A DNA stretch of 64,000 nucleotides from positions 1-64,000 of the forward strand of contig NC_026502.1 in NCBI RefSeq assembly GCF_000182925.2, in the 5' to 3' direction. The translations under genes were made by a program, and so were the position numbers. The stretch comes from Neurospora crassa OR74A (taxonomy: Eukaryota; Ascomycota; Sordariomycetes; Sordariales; Sordariaceae). Under the pieces are notes generated by a model. It worked only from the letters and a program-made list of their open reading frames with translations, made no database searches and was not told the origin of the DNA. Below are positions 11,940 to 22,416 of the stretch, in pieces; position 1 is the first letter of the stretch, and each line of letters starts with the position of its first letter.

Positions 11940-12425
11940 ATGCGCCAGCCCACTCGTACAGCCCTTGACCGCCTCCTCCACCGCCTCCTCAATAGATGGC
12001 ACGCCGTCCTGTCTCTGCCTTGCCAATCCCCACCGACTTGGTACCGCGCCCGACTCATCGAAGAGCTGCGCGAGCTGCGCTCTGCTACTACCACTGTCAG
12101 CCGACTTAGCGAGACTGCCGACGTCTTTTTCTCCATAAGCCGTGCTCGACACGACGGCTTCCCCGTGCGCAGACTTCCTCCTCTTTCCTTGGCGCGTCAT
12201 ACTGCACCCCTGATCTACATGGTCGCCAAATACACATTGAGGTGGGGGTTCTATAGGACAGCCGCGAGGTTGTGTGGAGCGAAGGAATGGAAGGGGGTGA
12301 GGGAAGTAATCAACCCGGCGAAGGATCACAAGTTAGGGGAGGTGTCGGCACGTCACAGCATTGATCCAGACAAGTTCCGTAACACTGGGAAGATGCTGCG
12401 GAGGGTGTGGCCATTGCTGCCCTAG
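11940..12425 (+). CDS. Conserved-looking fungal protein of unknown function, 161 aa
   Basis: The frame is open leftwards beyond 11940, but the first in-frame ATG is at 11940. Upstream in-frame sequence begins after a possible acceptor at 11858, so a short 5' exon could exist. The protein is basic, with a central stretch rich in Arg, Leu and Glu (WYRARLIEELRELRSA, then LSETADVFFSISRARHDG) and a C-terminal segment ending RNTGKMLRRVWPLLP. This looks like a coding protein with a mitochondrial or structural feel. I do not recognise it with confidence; a fungal DUF1763-like family came to mind from memory only. It converges on the phosphatase gene, with under 100 bp between the stop codons. Confidence 0.6.
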   Translation: MRQPTRTALDRLLHRLLNRWHAVLSLPCQSPPTWYRARLIEELRELRSATTTVSRLSETADVFFSISRARHDGFPVRRLPPLSLARHTAPLIYMVAKYTLRWGFYRTAARLCGAKEWKGVREVINPAKDHKLGEVSARHSIDPDKFRNTGKMLRRVWPLLP

Positions 12426-12520
12426 GCTTCTAGACTTCTAGTGTTTGCGACAAAGCAGCTCGCTGTTAAGACGAGCGACAGTTAACCTTCGACGAACAGC
12501 TGACGCTGTGCCGTCGTAGA

Positions 12521-15500
12521 TTATATCACAAACATCTTCTCAAACCCTACCGTCTCCCACTTCCACCCGTTTGTATCAAGCGTCACGTTCGTCCCCACCG
12601 TCTTACCTCCCTTCAAGCTCCCTGCCTCAACTCTTCCGCCCCCAACCGGTCTCTGCAAGTGATCATCACCAGCAAGCACGGTGAAATTTGCCAGAGGCAG
12701 GTCCCAGCCATTGCGGGTGGCTACGCTGGGCGAACCAAAGAACTGGGCATCGATCTTGGACTTCTTGATTGATAGATGGAAGTACCCGCGGTAGTACCCT
12801 TCTTGCCATTGCAACTCTGGGTTGTTGTCGACCTTGGTCTTGGTCGCCTTTTGTACGGCGGCAATGGTACCGCTGGAGCCGGAAGAGGTGACGGCTGTTC
12901 CTGCGAACTCGACGCCGATGGCTCCCGAGCCGGTGGCGGCATCATAGGGCTTTGTGCCAAGCCAGGCGAGGTCAGAAACCTACAAAAGACTGTTAGTGTC
13001 GGAGGAGGTAAATGGGAGAATAGTACTTACCCAGTTCTGGTGACTGTCGCCGGACAGAAAGATGTTGTCTGAGATGTTGTTGTCGTACAAATGCTGAAGA
13101 GTGCGGTTCCTGCTGGCGACGTACCCCTAAAGCCGCATGTTAGATGCAGTTGAAGGGAAACCCTACCCGCACCCCAACGGTTCCTACATGCACCCTCCTC
13201 CACCCAGAAAAATGGGGCGGTCCAGCTGATAACACCTAACATTGAAATTCCCGTTTTTACCCGCAAAATTTCGTCTTTTCAATACACGCAACATCGCTAT
13301 ACCTTAGTCATTTCTTTTCCCCTTTTTTCACACAGCCAATCGCACCCATACTACACTCATACTACACCTATTATACTATACCTATTTACACTATACATCT
13401 ATACTCTATACTCAATAACGTACGTAATCTTACTCAAATCAATTGATTTTAAATACTTTTAAACGCTAACAATCAATTTAAATACCCTTATACAACCAGC
13501 AACTTTACTACCGTTATTGCGCTTCCTCTTCGCCGGCGCTATTAATCCTACCTAACGAGTAAGAGTAGACTATACTAATCGATAACCCCTTCTTCAAGCT
13601 ACTACCCGACCCTAATTTCTTTAACATTCTTGCGCAGCTTATCGAACTATACCGCCGCTACCGATTTAGTATTATAGTTCAACGGTCGTATACGTACGAG
13701 AAAGGACCCAATAAAGGCGAGCATAGGAAGGTTATATACTAATACAACTATACCCAGCGTAAACGCTATCCCTAATAACCGAACCCACACAAAATACAAC
13801 GCACTACATTACGCAAAATCGCTCTAAACTACCCATTTTAAATCGCTTTACAAGCGCTAGCGAAGGATAGTTGTAAATAGACTATACGGCTATTAAACCT
13901 TACCCATCAAGGTTATAGACCGTTAGAGCATCTATATAACCACCTTATATTTCATTTAAAGGCTATTATTACAAATTAAATAGTATATATTAATAGTCTT
14001 CTCCAATAACGCGATTTAACTATTCAATCTATCTATACTACTATTAAACAACGGTATCCCGGGTTATATTTAACCTTTAAAGACTTAAATAACTAATAGT
14101 AATACCTTCGACGAACAGACCGAAATAATTATACTAATATATAAAGCTTTATTAGGAAACTAAACCTTAATAAGTTAATAGTATTTAAGGTTAAAGAGTT
14201 TAACTATTATAGGGATAAGGGAAATAGGGAGGGTACTATACTATAATATACTTTCTAAGTTACTAATTCCTAACAATCTATATAAGAGCGCTTCCTATAT
14301 ACCCTTCTCATTAATACTATATATAAGACTAACCGGTATTATACGCCTCTCGTACAGGGAGTGATTGTTATATTAAAGAAATTATTTATACTAATATTCT
14401 AAATAATTATTAACAACGAGAGGGAGGAGGGATTTACGTAGCTAGTCGAGGCACTCAATAACGCTATTAAAGAGCTTAAGGTCCAGCTACCTACTATATT
14501 TATTACTAACGGTAATACCCAATTTATTTCTACCATCGACCGACTCTTACCTAACGTTCAACATTAGCACTACGTTTAGCATATTAACTACAATGTTGTC
14601 AAGTACTTTAAAGATGACTGGATTATAATACCCTAAAATAATAAAATTTAAAATAATAAAGAAGAATCTAACGAGGATTCCAGTAGTAATAATTCTAATA
14701 CTTCGTCGTTTAATCAATAAAGAGAGGTACGTAGTTAGTAAAATGAGGATGATATTGAGCAGTTGTACCGTATGTATAATAAAGTAAAAACGGCCACCAA
14801 AACGTAGGTTGGGCTAGGCCCGCTCCCTAATAAGGTTACTAATACCAAAGCTAGTTTCTTTTATTTATAGTAGCATATAATTTACTCCTCGTCTAAACCG
14901 GACTTTAATAAAGTATAGTCCCTTCTTTATTATTAATTTAAAAGAATATAGGAGGCTATTGTTAAGTAGATTAGGTTTAAATTTATACCTTACCAATTAG
15001 AGTAAGTTAATTACTATACGAAATACTACTTCAATTGTAAGTAATATACTACATTACCCAATAAATCTAATAATAAGTCGTTAAAATCGTATAAGTTATT
15101 AGCTTGTAGGGGGTTAATTAACCTCTATAAAACTATAACCTCTCACATTACTACTTATTATAAACTCTTTAACTAAAAATTAACCTCATCAACAACCCAC
15201 GCGCACACTATATAAATAGGACCTAGTCACTTATAGCTTAGTTCTACTCCCTTAAAGATAACCTTATAGGGGATCGATTTATTTGAAAGACAATACTAGC
15301 AATTGAAAGCGACCTTCCCCAATACTCAATACCCTCGTAATAATTATTTATAGCTATACTCAAAGAACTTTTAAACCCAATATAGACTACCTTATACCCA
15401 CAAGATGGAAGCGGCTCACTACGCTAGTAAAGCAATCTTAATTAATAAGGTTAACTATCATCCGTTTTAGTATCTTTAATAACATCGGGTAAGGTTTATC

Positions 15501-17728
15501 TATTACTAATCCAATTATCCCTATACTAATTTATATAATAGAACGCAGTAAATAAGTATCTACAATTTCGCCCAACCGCTATAGTAGTATATAAGGGTCG
15601 TCCCCCCAACTAGAGCAATCCCTTTAGTAATAAAACTATCCTCCCTACTACTACTAAAAATAATTAACCAAAGGGACCCTATAATAACTCTCAAAATACT
15701 TACCGTATACAAACTTCAATGCAGTATAACTATTCCCAATACAAAGTTAGGCCTAATATTAACGAATTGGATATTCAAAACGAAGTACGTAACTATATTA
15801 AGGTAGCTAATAATAATAAGGATAAGGATAATAAACTAGGTCGATACTAAGTAGAAAGGGTACGGGAGGTATAGTAGCGAAAAGAAGTACGGCAACGCAA
15901 TAAAGCGATTGAAGTATTATCAACTGGCTTATCTAATGAGCTTTCTAAACTGTCAAATATCAGTATTTAGACTAGAGTAGAGTAGACTATAATATCAACT
16001 CTTTTAGATTGTTCAACACTATGGAGATATTATGAGATTTGAGTTACGGGTGGGTGACCCAGCTACGAATGTTACCAGACATCAAAAACATAGAAATTTA
16101 CCGCTAAAACCCGATATTTTACATGGCGGCTGACATAGGGTGCCAGTAGGATTGCCTGGGGTGCGGGTAGGGTTTCCCCAGTTGAAGTTCGATATGACGA
16201 CGAGACGCTTACACTCCAATTATCGGTCCCTGTCAGTTCTCCTTTGGAGTCAAGAATCCTCGAAAATACAATCTGGTTCCCCACCACTCTCCACGTTGCC
16301 GCTCTCTGCTTACTTTCGCTCAACTGCCTAAAGAACCACTTCTCTTGGCGGCCTTCCATTAGCGTTCTCGAAGGATCATCCCTAATCGCCTCGATATAGG
16401 CATCATTGTTCCCTGTACTGGTGATACTTCGATCGTAGTTACGAGTATCGATGATGATAAGATCCAGCAGCTTGCCCAACTTGAAGTTGCGCCAGATCCG
16501 CAAGTTATCGTCGAGGTCTACCTGGCGGATCGGCATCCACTCAAAGTAGGCGCGCACAGCGTTGATCTTGCGCGTATCGACACTGATGGAGGGACCTTCA
16601 TTCCTAAAGGAGGCTTCGGTGTTGTTAAGCGCGGAGAAGCCGTCCCGGTAGCCATTGTTGGCAAATTCTATACGGTCAGGGTGGTTAGAGGTTGTACAGA
16701 GCACGGCATGCAACGGGACTTACCGTGGTCATCCCAGGTGGGAATCCACGCATAGTTCTGGGCCAAAAGCTGCAGGTCGTTGTCTGTTCGGTACTGTCCA
16801 TGGCGTGTCCGATAGTCGTACAGAGTGAACAGCTTGTTTGCGGGCTTGTGTGCTCTCGGACCGCTTGAGGCATCTTCATAGATGTAGTCGCCGAGATGGA
16901 CCACATAGTCATGCTTGTCTTTCCGGGCAGCATTGCCGTAAACGTTGAAGAAGCCCTTGGCTAGTAGATAACAGGTTAGCAATTATGAACAAAGGGCACC
17001 TAGACAATCCCATCTTCCCTGTCCGCTAGGACGCACCATGGTTTGAGCAAGAGAAGACAGCTAGCTTGACCTCGTCGACCTCGTCATTCTCGGCCGGAGC
17101 AGTCTTTGTTTTCCCCACAGGGCTAGAGTTGTTGGAGCCGCAGACGTTGAACTGGTAGTTGTAAAGCGTCCAAGGCTTCAAGCCGTGAGCTTCGACCTGA
17201 TCGCTGTCAGCGGCTTGCTCATCCAGTTAATCTGAGGGGCGAACCAACCTTGACTGTGAAGTCGATATCACTCGTTGTGTACGCCTTCCCGCTGCGTCCT
17301 AGTGGGCCCTTCACAGTCCCGTTGTGTCCCTTCTGCAACTCCCATATCTTCCACTCGATACAAATAGGATTCGCGTCTGCCTTGACGTACTTCTCCGTTT
17401 CATGGCTGTAGAGCTCGACCGTCCCCGCCACGGTTACATTGCTTCTATCCGACTCAGCAGTGGGCGCTACGCGAGTCCAGAGAATCACGGAGTTGGGATA
17501 AGGGTCTCCCGAAGCAACTCCGTGAGTAAAGTTCAGCTCCGAGGGTTGATAAGCCACAGACGAGCGTTTCAACGTGCGGGAAGTGATGAAGGGAAGGGAG
17601 AGGCCGAGGTTGACGTGTGACGATCGGGCGGATGGGGATTGGTAGTTGAGGTTGCCTTCGAAAGATGCGGACGCAAGACGGAAAAGGGCCCCGAGGCCGA
17701 GAAGGGACCCGAGATTTGGATACATCAT
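12521..17728 (-). CDS. PhoD-type alkaline phosphatase/phosphodiesterase, six exons
   Basis: Exons read on the minus strand: 17728-17249, 17196-17037, 16960-16724, 16667-16213, 13126-13031 and 12979-12521. All phases agree and give 628 aa. Hallmarks are a signal peptide (first about 22 residues), GVASGDPYPNSVILWTR of the PhoD N-domain, the metal-site motifs GDYIYE and TWDDHE, then IIIDTRNYD, and FLSGDSHQNW near the end. PhoD enzymes are secreted metallophosphoesterases that hydrolyse phosphomonoesters and diesters. Introns 1, 2, 3 and 5 are 52, 76, 56 and 51 nt. Intron 4 (13127-16212) is 3086 nt because a RIPed Mutator-like element sits inside it; without the element and one 9-bp duplication it would be 54 nt, with GTAAGC donor, CTAAC branch and TTTAG acceptor. 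The exon 4/5 join reads TDNWS-GYVAS without a gap. The reading frame looks intact; whether the long intron is still spliced is unknown. Confidence 0.92.
13147..13155. repeat. Left 9-bp target-site duplication of the MULE
   Basis: CAGTTGAAG directly precedes the left inverted repeat and matches 16179-16187 exactly. It derives from the host intron, 20 nt from its acceptor. Confidence 0.85.
13156..13176. repeat. Left terminal inverted repeat of the MULE
   Basis: About 21 bp match the inverted right end almost perfectly. A weaker match (CCTAC..G-CACCCT) continues to about 13197. Confidence 0.8.
16157..16178. repeat. Right terminal inverted repeat of the MULE
   Basis: The inverted copy of the left end; it has one extra terminal G when read inward. 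Similarity decays beyond about 40 bp. Confidence 0.8.
16179..16187. repeat. Right 9-bp target-site duplication of the MULE
   Basis: CAGTTGAAG, identical to the copy at 13147-13155. It lies 25 bp inside the intron, counted from its GTAAGC donor. Confidence 0.85.
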
Positions 17729-19238
17729 GAACCAAGGAAGGCGATCTGAGAAGCGGCTAGCGGTGACAGGCTCGACATGAGAATTCGGCGTGGGCGGTGA
17801 TGGGATTTATCCTCTTCTGCTGTCCCTGAAGTCTACACTTCAATTTCAATAGAATCTAGAGAAGTTACACCAAACCAAAAGCGGAATGAACAGGGTAAGG
17901 TCTGGTGTGCCCGAGCACGCAATCGGATGCCATAACAACACGTATTTCCGGTAGCGGCGAGAAACAACGTTCACAGCGGTCAAACCATGGCGGATGGCTT
18001 CATCCGCATCTCGGCGGGAAAGTGATCACCATTACCCTTTTCTCGCGAACGCATGTTCGGGTACGCCAGCGGGCCGCTCGAACGTCACATTGGCGGACCG
18101 GGTTGATATTTCGAATCGCTGAAGAACGTGGTGGTCCAGGATAGCATCGCTTCGTTACACTGACTGTAACCCGCAACCCGCGTGCCCCAGGAACGAGAAA
18201 TCACTGGCTGGCCTGAGAACCGATGTGTTCATTGGAATCATGGTTTGGGGTGGGTTGGCGAGGACGATGCGGGTTCTGTGAGCAGGTCCAGGGTACGATG
18301 GTGTAGAGGTACAGGTGACGACCTAATCACTGCATGAGGTTTATTGCGGGGCCATCTCGCAGGATCCATGGCGGGACGCGGGAGCTTGAGAGCGGGGAAT
18401 TTGTACCTCTATGGTACCAAGTTGGACGTTAGCAGAACCAGCATCGATATTGGAACACTTGAAATTCTTTGACAAAGACGCACTTTATGGACATAAACCA
18501 GCGGATCTAGGGAGATTGGTACCGACGGGAACTCTAACCAGTCGGATTGAACCAATTACAATGCTCCCAAAGCAGGTTGTACTTTGTACACATTGGTTCA
18601 TTATCAACTGAACGCCGCCAACGTTTACCGATTCCCTGTCCTGTCGTCCAGCCCACGTGCTAGTAGGCAGCATCGTTGCCAGCCGATAGTTTGGGAAACA
18701 ACCAACAATAACCATGGGGTGTACATTGCAATGGGACCTACCTCTACCTACCTACATAGGTGCATGCTTCAAGGCTACATCTGAACTGCAGTCGATGCCA
18801 AAGTTTCGAAAAATAAACGCTCATCAAGACCCGATGACGTCAGACTGTGATCGATGCTGATGCGCCGCTACACGTACGCAACTGGTGTTCAACACTAGAA
18901 ACCTTGGACGGGAGTAGCATCCGAATCAGTTCGGCTGGCTCCTATCACCACTCCACCATGGACTCATCTGGTGTCGTTGAAATGATGGTTTCGTCGATGT
19001 CAAGATGATATCAGATGTCCATCAAGCTCGCATCTCTCTTGTTGGAGATGGAGCGGGAGGGACCAACATGGTACCTGCCTACCGCGTGGTATATAGATAA
19101 CCAAGTCGGGAGCGGGTTATCACCATTCACCTCTCGCCTTCCCAGGAACTTTGGTGGAACACTCAGCTCCGTTGTGTCAGACAAGCACTTGCCGCTGCTG
19201 CCCATTCCCGCTAGCTCGATATCCAAGAAGACTTCAAT
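17729..19238. other. Intergenic region, divergent promoters
   Basis: Lies between the PhoD gene (minus) and the Tudor-like gene (plus). No convincing coding region. It contains a copy of the dispersed TACCT/AGGTA motif near 18739-18765. Confidence 0.5.
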
Positions 19239-19617
19239 ATGGTCATGTACAAGCCAGGTCAGACTGTCCGCTACAAGCCCGTGGGAGGTAAGTTTTCATT
19301 TACGTGGTTTATCATCTTTTATGCCATCCACTGATATCTTGCATCGAAAAGGGCCTGACTCGCACACCTCGGAGAGTGTGGGCAAAGTGAAGGACGTTTT
19401 GACCGAGCCCGGTCACCAAGCCGGCCGCAATGTCAATGCCAGCCCAGAGAACCCGAGATATGAGGTATGTTCAGTCGTCTTACCGGAAAGTAGCTGGCCA
19501 CTGAGCGGTCTGATCATTGGTTCTGACAATGATGTGTATGGGGTATAGATCCAGAACTTGAACACTGGCAAGTCGACCACCATTTACGAGGCCAACATCC
19601 TGGGACCCGCGCAATAG
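19239..19617 (+). CDS. Small Tudor-like protein of the DUF2945/HVA1 type, 76 aa
   Basis: Three exons, 19239-19287, 19352-19464 and 19549-19617, with phases in agreement. The protein starts MVMYKPGQTVRYKPVGG and continues with SVGKVKDV, then NASPENPRYEI, GKSTTIYEANILGPAQ. The pattern of a short basic start (x-G-x-x-V-x-Y/W), G-x-V, a lysine-containing turn, and then N-A-S-x-E-N-P-x-Y-x-I-x-N is that of the DUF2945 'hypervirulence-associated' Tudor-domain proteins, small single-domain fungal and bacterial proteins of unclear role. The assignment rests on pattern memory. The gene converges with the HET-domain gene 369 bp downstream. Confidence 0.75.
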
Positions 19618-19986
19618 AGGGTTATACCTCTAGAACACTACAATTGTTTCTTGCGTCTTCACTTTGAAGGAGGCTTCCCCTACAAGGTTGAGGCAGTGCA
19701 TACTGACCAGCCTCAACACCGGCCCGCAAATTCGAACCGGACGAGTCGGGATGGAAGATCTACGCCTAATGTTCCACCTTTTCCAGCAATTTCTCCTGTT
19801 CGGTAGATGTATGAACTTGTGTTGAGTACCTGCTCGATCATTTACTTGTGGCACAAGGCCCATTCCTTGGCAACTTCCATATCTAGGTACATAATCTAAT
19901 TACTGCTGTACATTCGGTGCGGGCATGTGATTAGGGTATAATAGATGATCATCCTTTGCCTCGTCCAACCGATCAAATCAAAGCGG
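19618..19986. other. Short convergent intergenic region
   Basis: Space between two convergent genes, presumably holding both 3' UTRs. Nothing else is seen. Confidence 0.5.
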
Positions 19987-22416
19987 TCAAGCCAAGATAA
20001 GTGTCCTACTTTCACAACCATAGAAGAAACCTTTCCTCTGTTCGTAACCAATACAAACACCTACTCTCTTCCAAGTCTCTGCGGATCCGGGATTTCTTTG
20101 AAGCAACATCATTGCCAACTCTCCGAGCTCAAGGCACATGAGCTCCGTTTCTTCCCCGTCTGCCAAAGCGACACTGTCACTCTTCTTATTCGCAAAGGAA
20201 GCGCCAGTAGGCGGCACGAGATAATCCAGCTGCCCTACCACCTCCCCACCATGGGCGTCTTTGGAGACTATCCGACCATCATCGTGGTTCCTCGAGTGTA
20301 GATCGCGGCCGGGAAACTCTTCAAAGTTTAAGCCGACGCGATCACCGCGTTTCCATTCGATGGCTTCCCACGATACGGCGCATGAGCTTTCGGAAATGAA
20401 GCGGCGGAAGCGACCTTTTATCTCGATCTGCTTGACAGTGCGGCCTTGTTGCTCGACCAACTTGCTGCGAAGGCGAGGGTCGGTGATGACTTGCTGGTTA
20501 AGAGTGGCGGTTGGGATTACGGGGGTATGGTCAAAACTGGATTGACGGACTCCCAAGAACTGGAAGTGTGGCGACTGCCTAAAAGGATGTCTCATTTTTG
20601 TGTTGACGCATAGCGGCAATGAAGCCCACGACCATGATGGCGCAACGTCTTGATGACTCCCCTTTGAATCCACAGCGCTGGCAACCGACCACGACAAGTG
20701 TCTAGCTAGATCTTCTCGCCACAACCCTGCCAAGTATTGCTCGCTAACACGGGTTTTACCACCTCCGTCCATCTTGGCTTCAAGGAACCGGACGGCCAGG
20801 CCCGATATGGCAAGAAAACGATCGGCAGAGTGCGCGAGGTCGCGCCGCGTGTAGGCTTCAACGATATCGAGCCATTCTTGATCAATGCTCTGGAAGTCAC
20901 CAATACGACAGACATCAAGGAACCGTTGTGGTGGACTCCATGATTGGTCCTCTGAGGTACAAGCAGGCGAAGGAAGGTCAAGGGGCGAAGACTCGACGGT
21001 TTGGTGCTCGGGGCAGGACCAATACCAGCGCTGACCGGTCCAGTAGAGAATTCTGGGAGAAAGACGCTCTTCTTGGAGGGTCCAGGCACGCTGCGATGCT
21101 GGAGGGTCCAGGCGGACTTCGTGGAGGGGTTTTTGCGTGTTGTAGAGGAAATGGTTGCGCAGTTTACAGGGCTTCGGTTCTTGTAGCCACGCAAGACGGT
21201 CGTATAACATGGGTTCGGTTGCTTTTGTGCTCGAAGAGGCCAGCAGGGTAAATGCGGCGTTTCCGTAGACTTCGTGCATCAGGGAAGCCTCGGTGTCCCA
21301 ATCGGTGCCTTTGGGGATACATACATTGTCGATCCAAATGTACTTGAAATTCAGTTCCTGGGTGATAGCGATGGCATCTCGCATTGTTTCTGGCAAAATC
21401 GATCGAGGAAATGGATTTGTGCGTTCTGGTGCGGGCACGCCATCGACTGTTTTGGTAGAGGCACCCTTGATCCTGGCCCACTCTTCCGCCGGCATTGTGG
21501 TGGGATCTCCCCAAGAGTAGCTGAGGACGACATAGGGAACCAAATGATCAGGACCCCGGACCACTCGGACGTTTCCGTCGCCTAGAATCTCCAGCAGCCA
21601 CGACGGATTCCTGCTGTTCCAACGGTATCGAGACGAGCACTGGTGATTGTCGTGACAGTTGCTGACGACTTGACGTAGCTCTTCAAAGTTGGGCCGAAGC
21701 CTGGAGGCTGCGGAAGGTGCTTTGGTCTTTTTTCCCATAGCAAGGCACGGCTTCTGACTGAGGACAACCGTTGCGGAGAACAAAGGAACCCCGGATCCTT
21801 TCTCAATGGTAACCTGGAGACTGTCGCATCCAGGCCGTATGTCTAGAGCTACCTGGACTGGCCACTGGTTATCCGTGTGTCGTAAACGTTCAGCATCCCG
21901 GCCGGTGATCTGATCTAATAGGAGAGCACGGCGGACAATTTGGCAGGCGTCGCAGTTGGAAATCCTTGCGCACAGATCGAGCTCGACGTAGCTGTTGTGG
22001 ATAATGCGCTTGGGAGAGGTGCCCTTGTGGTTTGGGTCCTTCCTCCGCTCGGCCTCTGCCCAGCGAAGGAGGTAAGTAATCTGGTCACATCCGCGGCACT
22101 GTAGTTGGCCATGTTCGTTGGTCTTGACGCGTAGTAGATCTTGTGCGTGTGGTGATGGAACGCGATGGTAGGCATGGTGTTGATAATGTGCTTCTTGCAT
22201 GCTGGTACAGTGGCGGGACCGACAAGAGTCTAACAGCTGGCTCTTCTGACCGTAGAGACGACGGCCAAGGCGTTGTACCCAGTAGTAGGTTGCTGGTGTG
22301 GGTGTCTCCATGGTGGTATGGGCCGTGACTGGCAGACGATGCTGTGTAGATGGTGACAGCAAGGTGCAACCGAGCCTGAGGCAGGTGGGCGAGGCCATCC
22401 ATATGTACTCAGGCAT
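19987..22416 (-). CDS. HET-domain (heterokaryon incompatibility) protein, 809 aa
   Basis: One long open frame. The HET core is at about residues 300-450: YVVLSYSWGDP, then ILPETMRDAIAITQEL, the signature YIWIDNVCIPKG, and MHEVYGNAAFTLLASSS. Next come RAWTLQEERLSPRILYW and the usual variable C-terminal half, ending without a repeat domain. HET domains trigger cell death when genetically different hyphae fuse; here it stands without NACHT, WD or ankyrin parts. Near the N-terminus a Cys-rich segment (C-x2-C at about 107, LCARISNCDAC at about 150) could bind metal. The start is uncertain: Met1 (22416), Met7 or Met36 are all possible. Its subtelomeric position fits the known variability of such genes. 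Confidence 0.9.
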   Translation of the reverse strand: MPEYIWMASPTCLRLGCTLLSPSTQHRLPVTAHTTMETPTPATYYWVQRLGRRLYGQKSQLLDSCRSRHCTSMQEAHYQHHAYHRVPSPHAQDLLRVKTNEHGQLQCRGCDQITYLLRWAEAERRKDPNHKGTSPKRIIHNSYVELDLCARISNCDACQIVRRALLLDQITGRDAERLRHTDNQWPVQVALDIRPGCDSLQVTIEKGSGVPLFSATVVLSQKPCLAMGKKTKAPSAASRLRPNFEELRQVVSNCHDNHQCSSRYRWNSRNPSWLLEILGDGNVRVVRGPDHLVPYVVLSYSWGDPTTMPAEEWARIKGASTKTVDGVPAPERTNPFPRSILPETMRDAIAITQELNFKYIWIDNVCIPKGTDWDTEASLMHEVYGNAAFTLLASSSTKATEPMLYDRLAWLQEPKPCKLRNHFLYNTQKPLHEVRLDPPASQRAWTLQEERLSPRILYWTGQRWYWSCPEHQTVESSPLDLPSPACTSEDQSWSPPQRFLDVCRIGDFQSIDQEWLDIVEAYTRRDLAHSADRFLAISGLAVRFLEAKMDGGGKTRVSEQYLAGLWREDLARHLSWSVASAVDSKGSHQDVAPSWSWASLPLCVNTKMRHPFRQSPHFQFLGVRQSSFDHTPVIPTATLNQQVITDPRLRSKLVEQQGRTVKQIEIKGRFRRFISESSCAVSWEAIEWKRGDRVGLNFEEFPGRDLHSRNHDDGRIVSKDAHGGEVVGQLDYLVPPTGASFANKKSDSVALADGEETELMCLELGELAMMLLQRNPGSAETWKRVGVCIGYEQRKGFFYGCESRTLILA

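Larger units (their letters stand above)
13156..16178 (+). mobile_element. RIPed Mutator-like DNA transposon (MULE) inside a PhoD intron
   Basis: A 3.0-kb element with similar inverted ends (GGAAACCCTACCCGCACCCC at the left, GGGAAACCCTACCCGCACCC inverted at the right), flanked by a perfect 9-bp direct repeat CAGTTGAAG. A 9-bp duplication is typical of MULEs such as fungal Hop. On the plus strand the interior keeps traces of a FAR1-like DNA-binding part (about 13.6-13.95 kb) and of a MULE transposase core (about 14.25-14.65 kb): a region like Y-K-T-N-R-Y..PL, then T-D-like and H-x-x-W/H-I-like blocks. The frame is full of stops from C-to-T and G-to-A changes, so it is non-autonomous today. RIP damage spans roughly 13.25-15.97 kb and fades toward both ends. 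Confidence 0.82.

Noticed and set aside
11763-12329. 188-aa minus-strand open frame opposite the small gene at 11940
   Set aside because: The plus-strand product has the more protein-like conserved pattern; the minus frame is rich in shadow-type Ser/Arg/Gly.
16040-16085. Similarity to the 3' part of 5S rRNA (GGGTGGGTGACC followed by AGC..CGAAT)
   Set aside because: Only about 30 bases match, there is no 5' half, and it lies in the subterminal part of the MULE.
13156-16178. Assignment of the intronic element to the hAT superfamily (an 8-bp repeat AGTTGAAG was seen first)
   Set aside because: The direct repeat extends to 9 bp and the interior resembles MULE transposase, which fits Mutator-like elements better.
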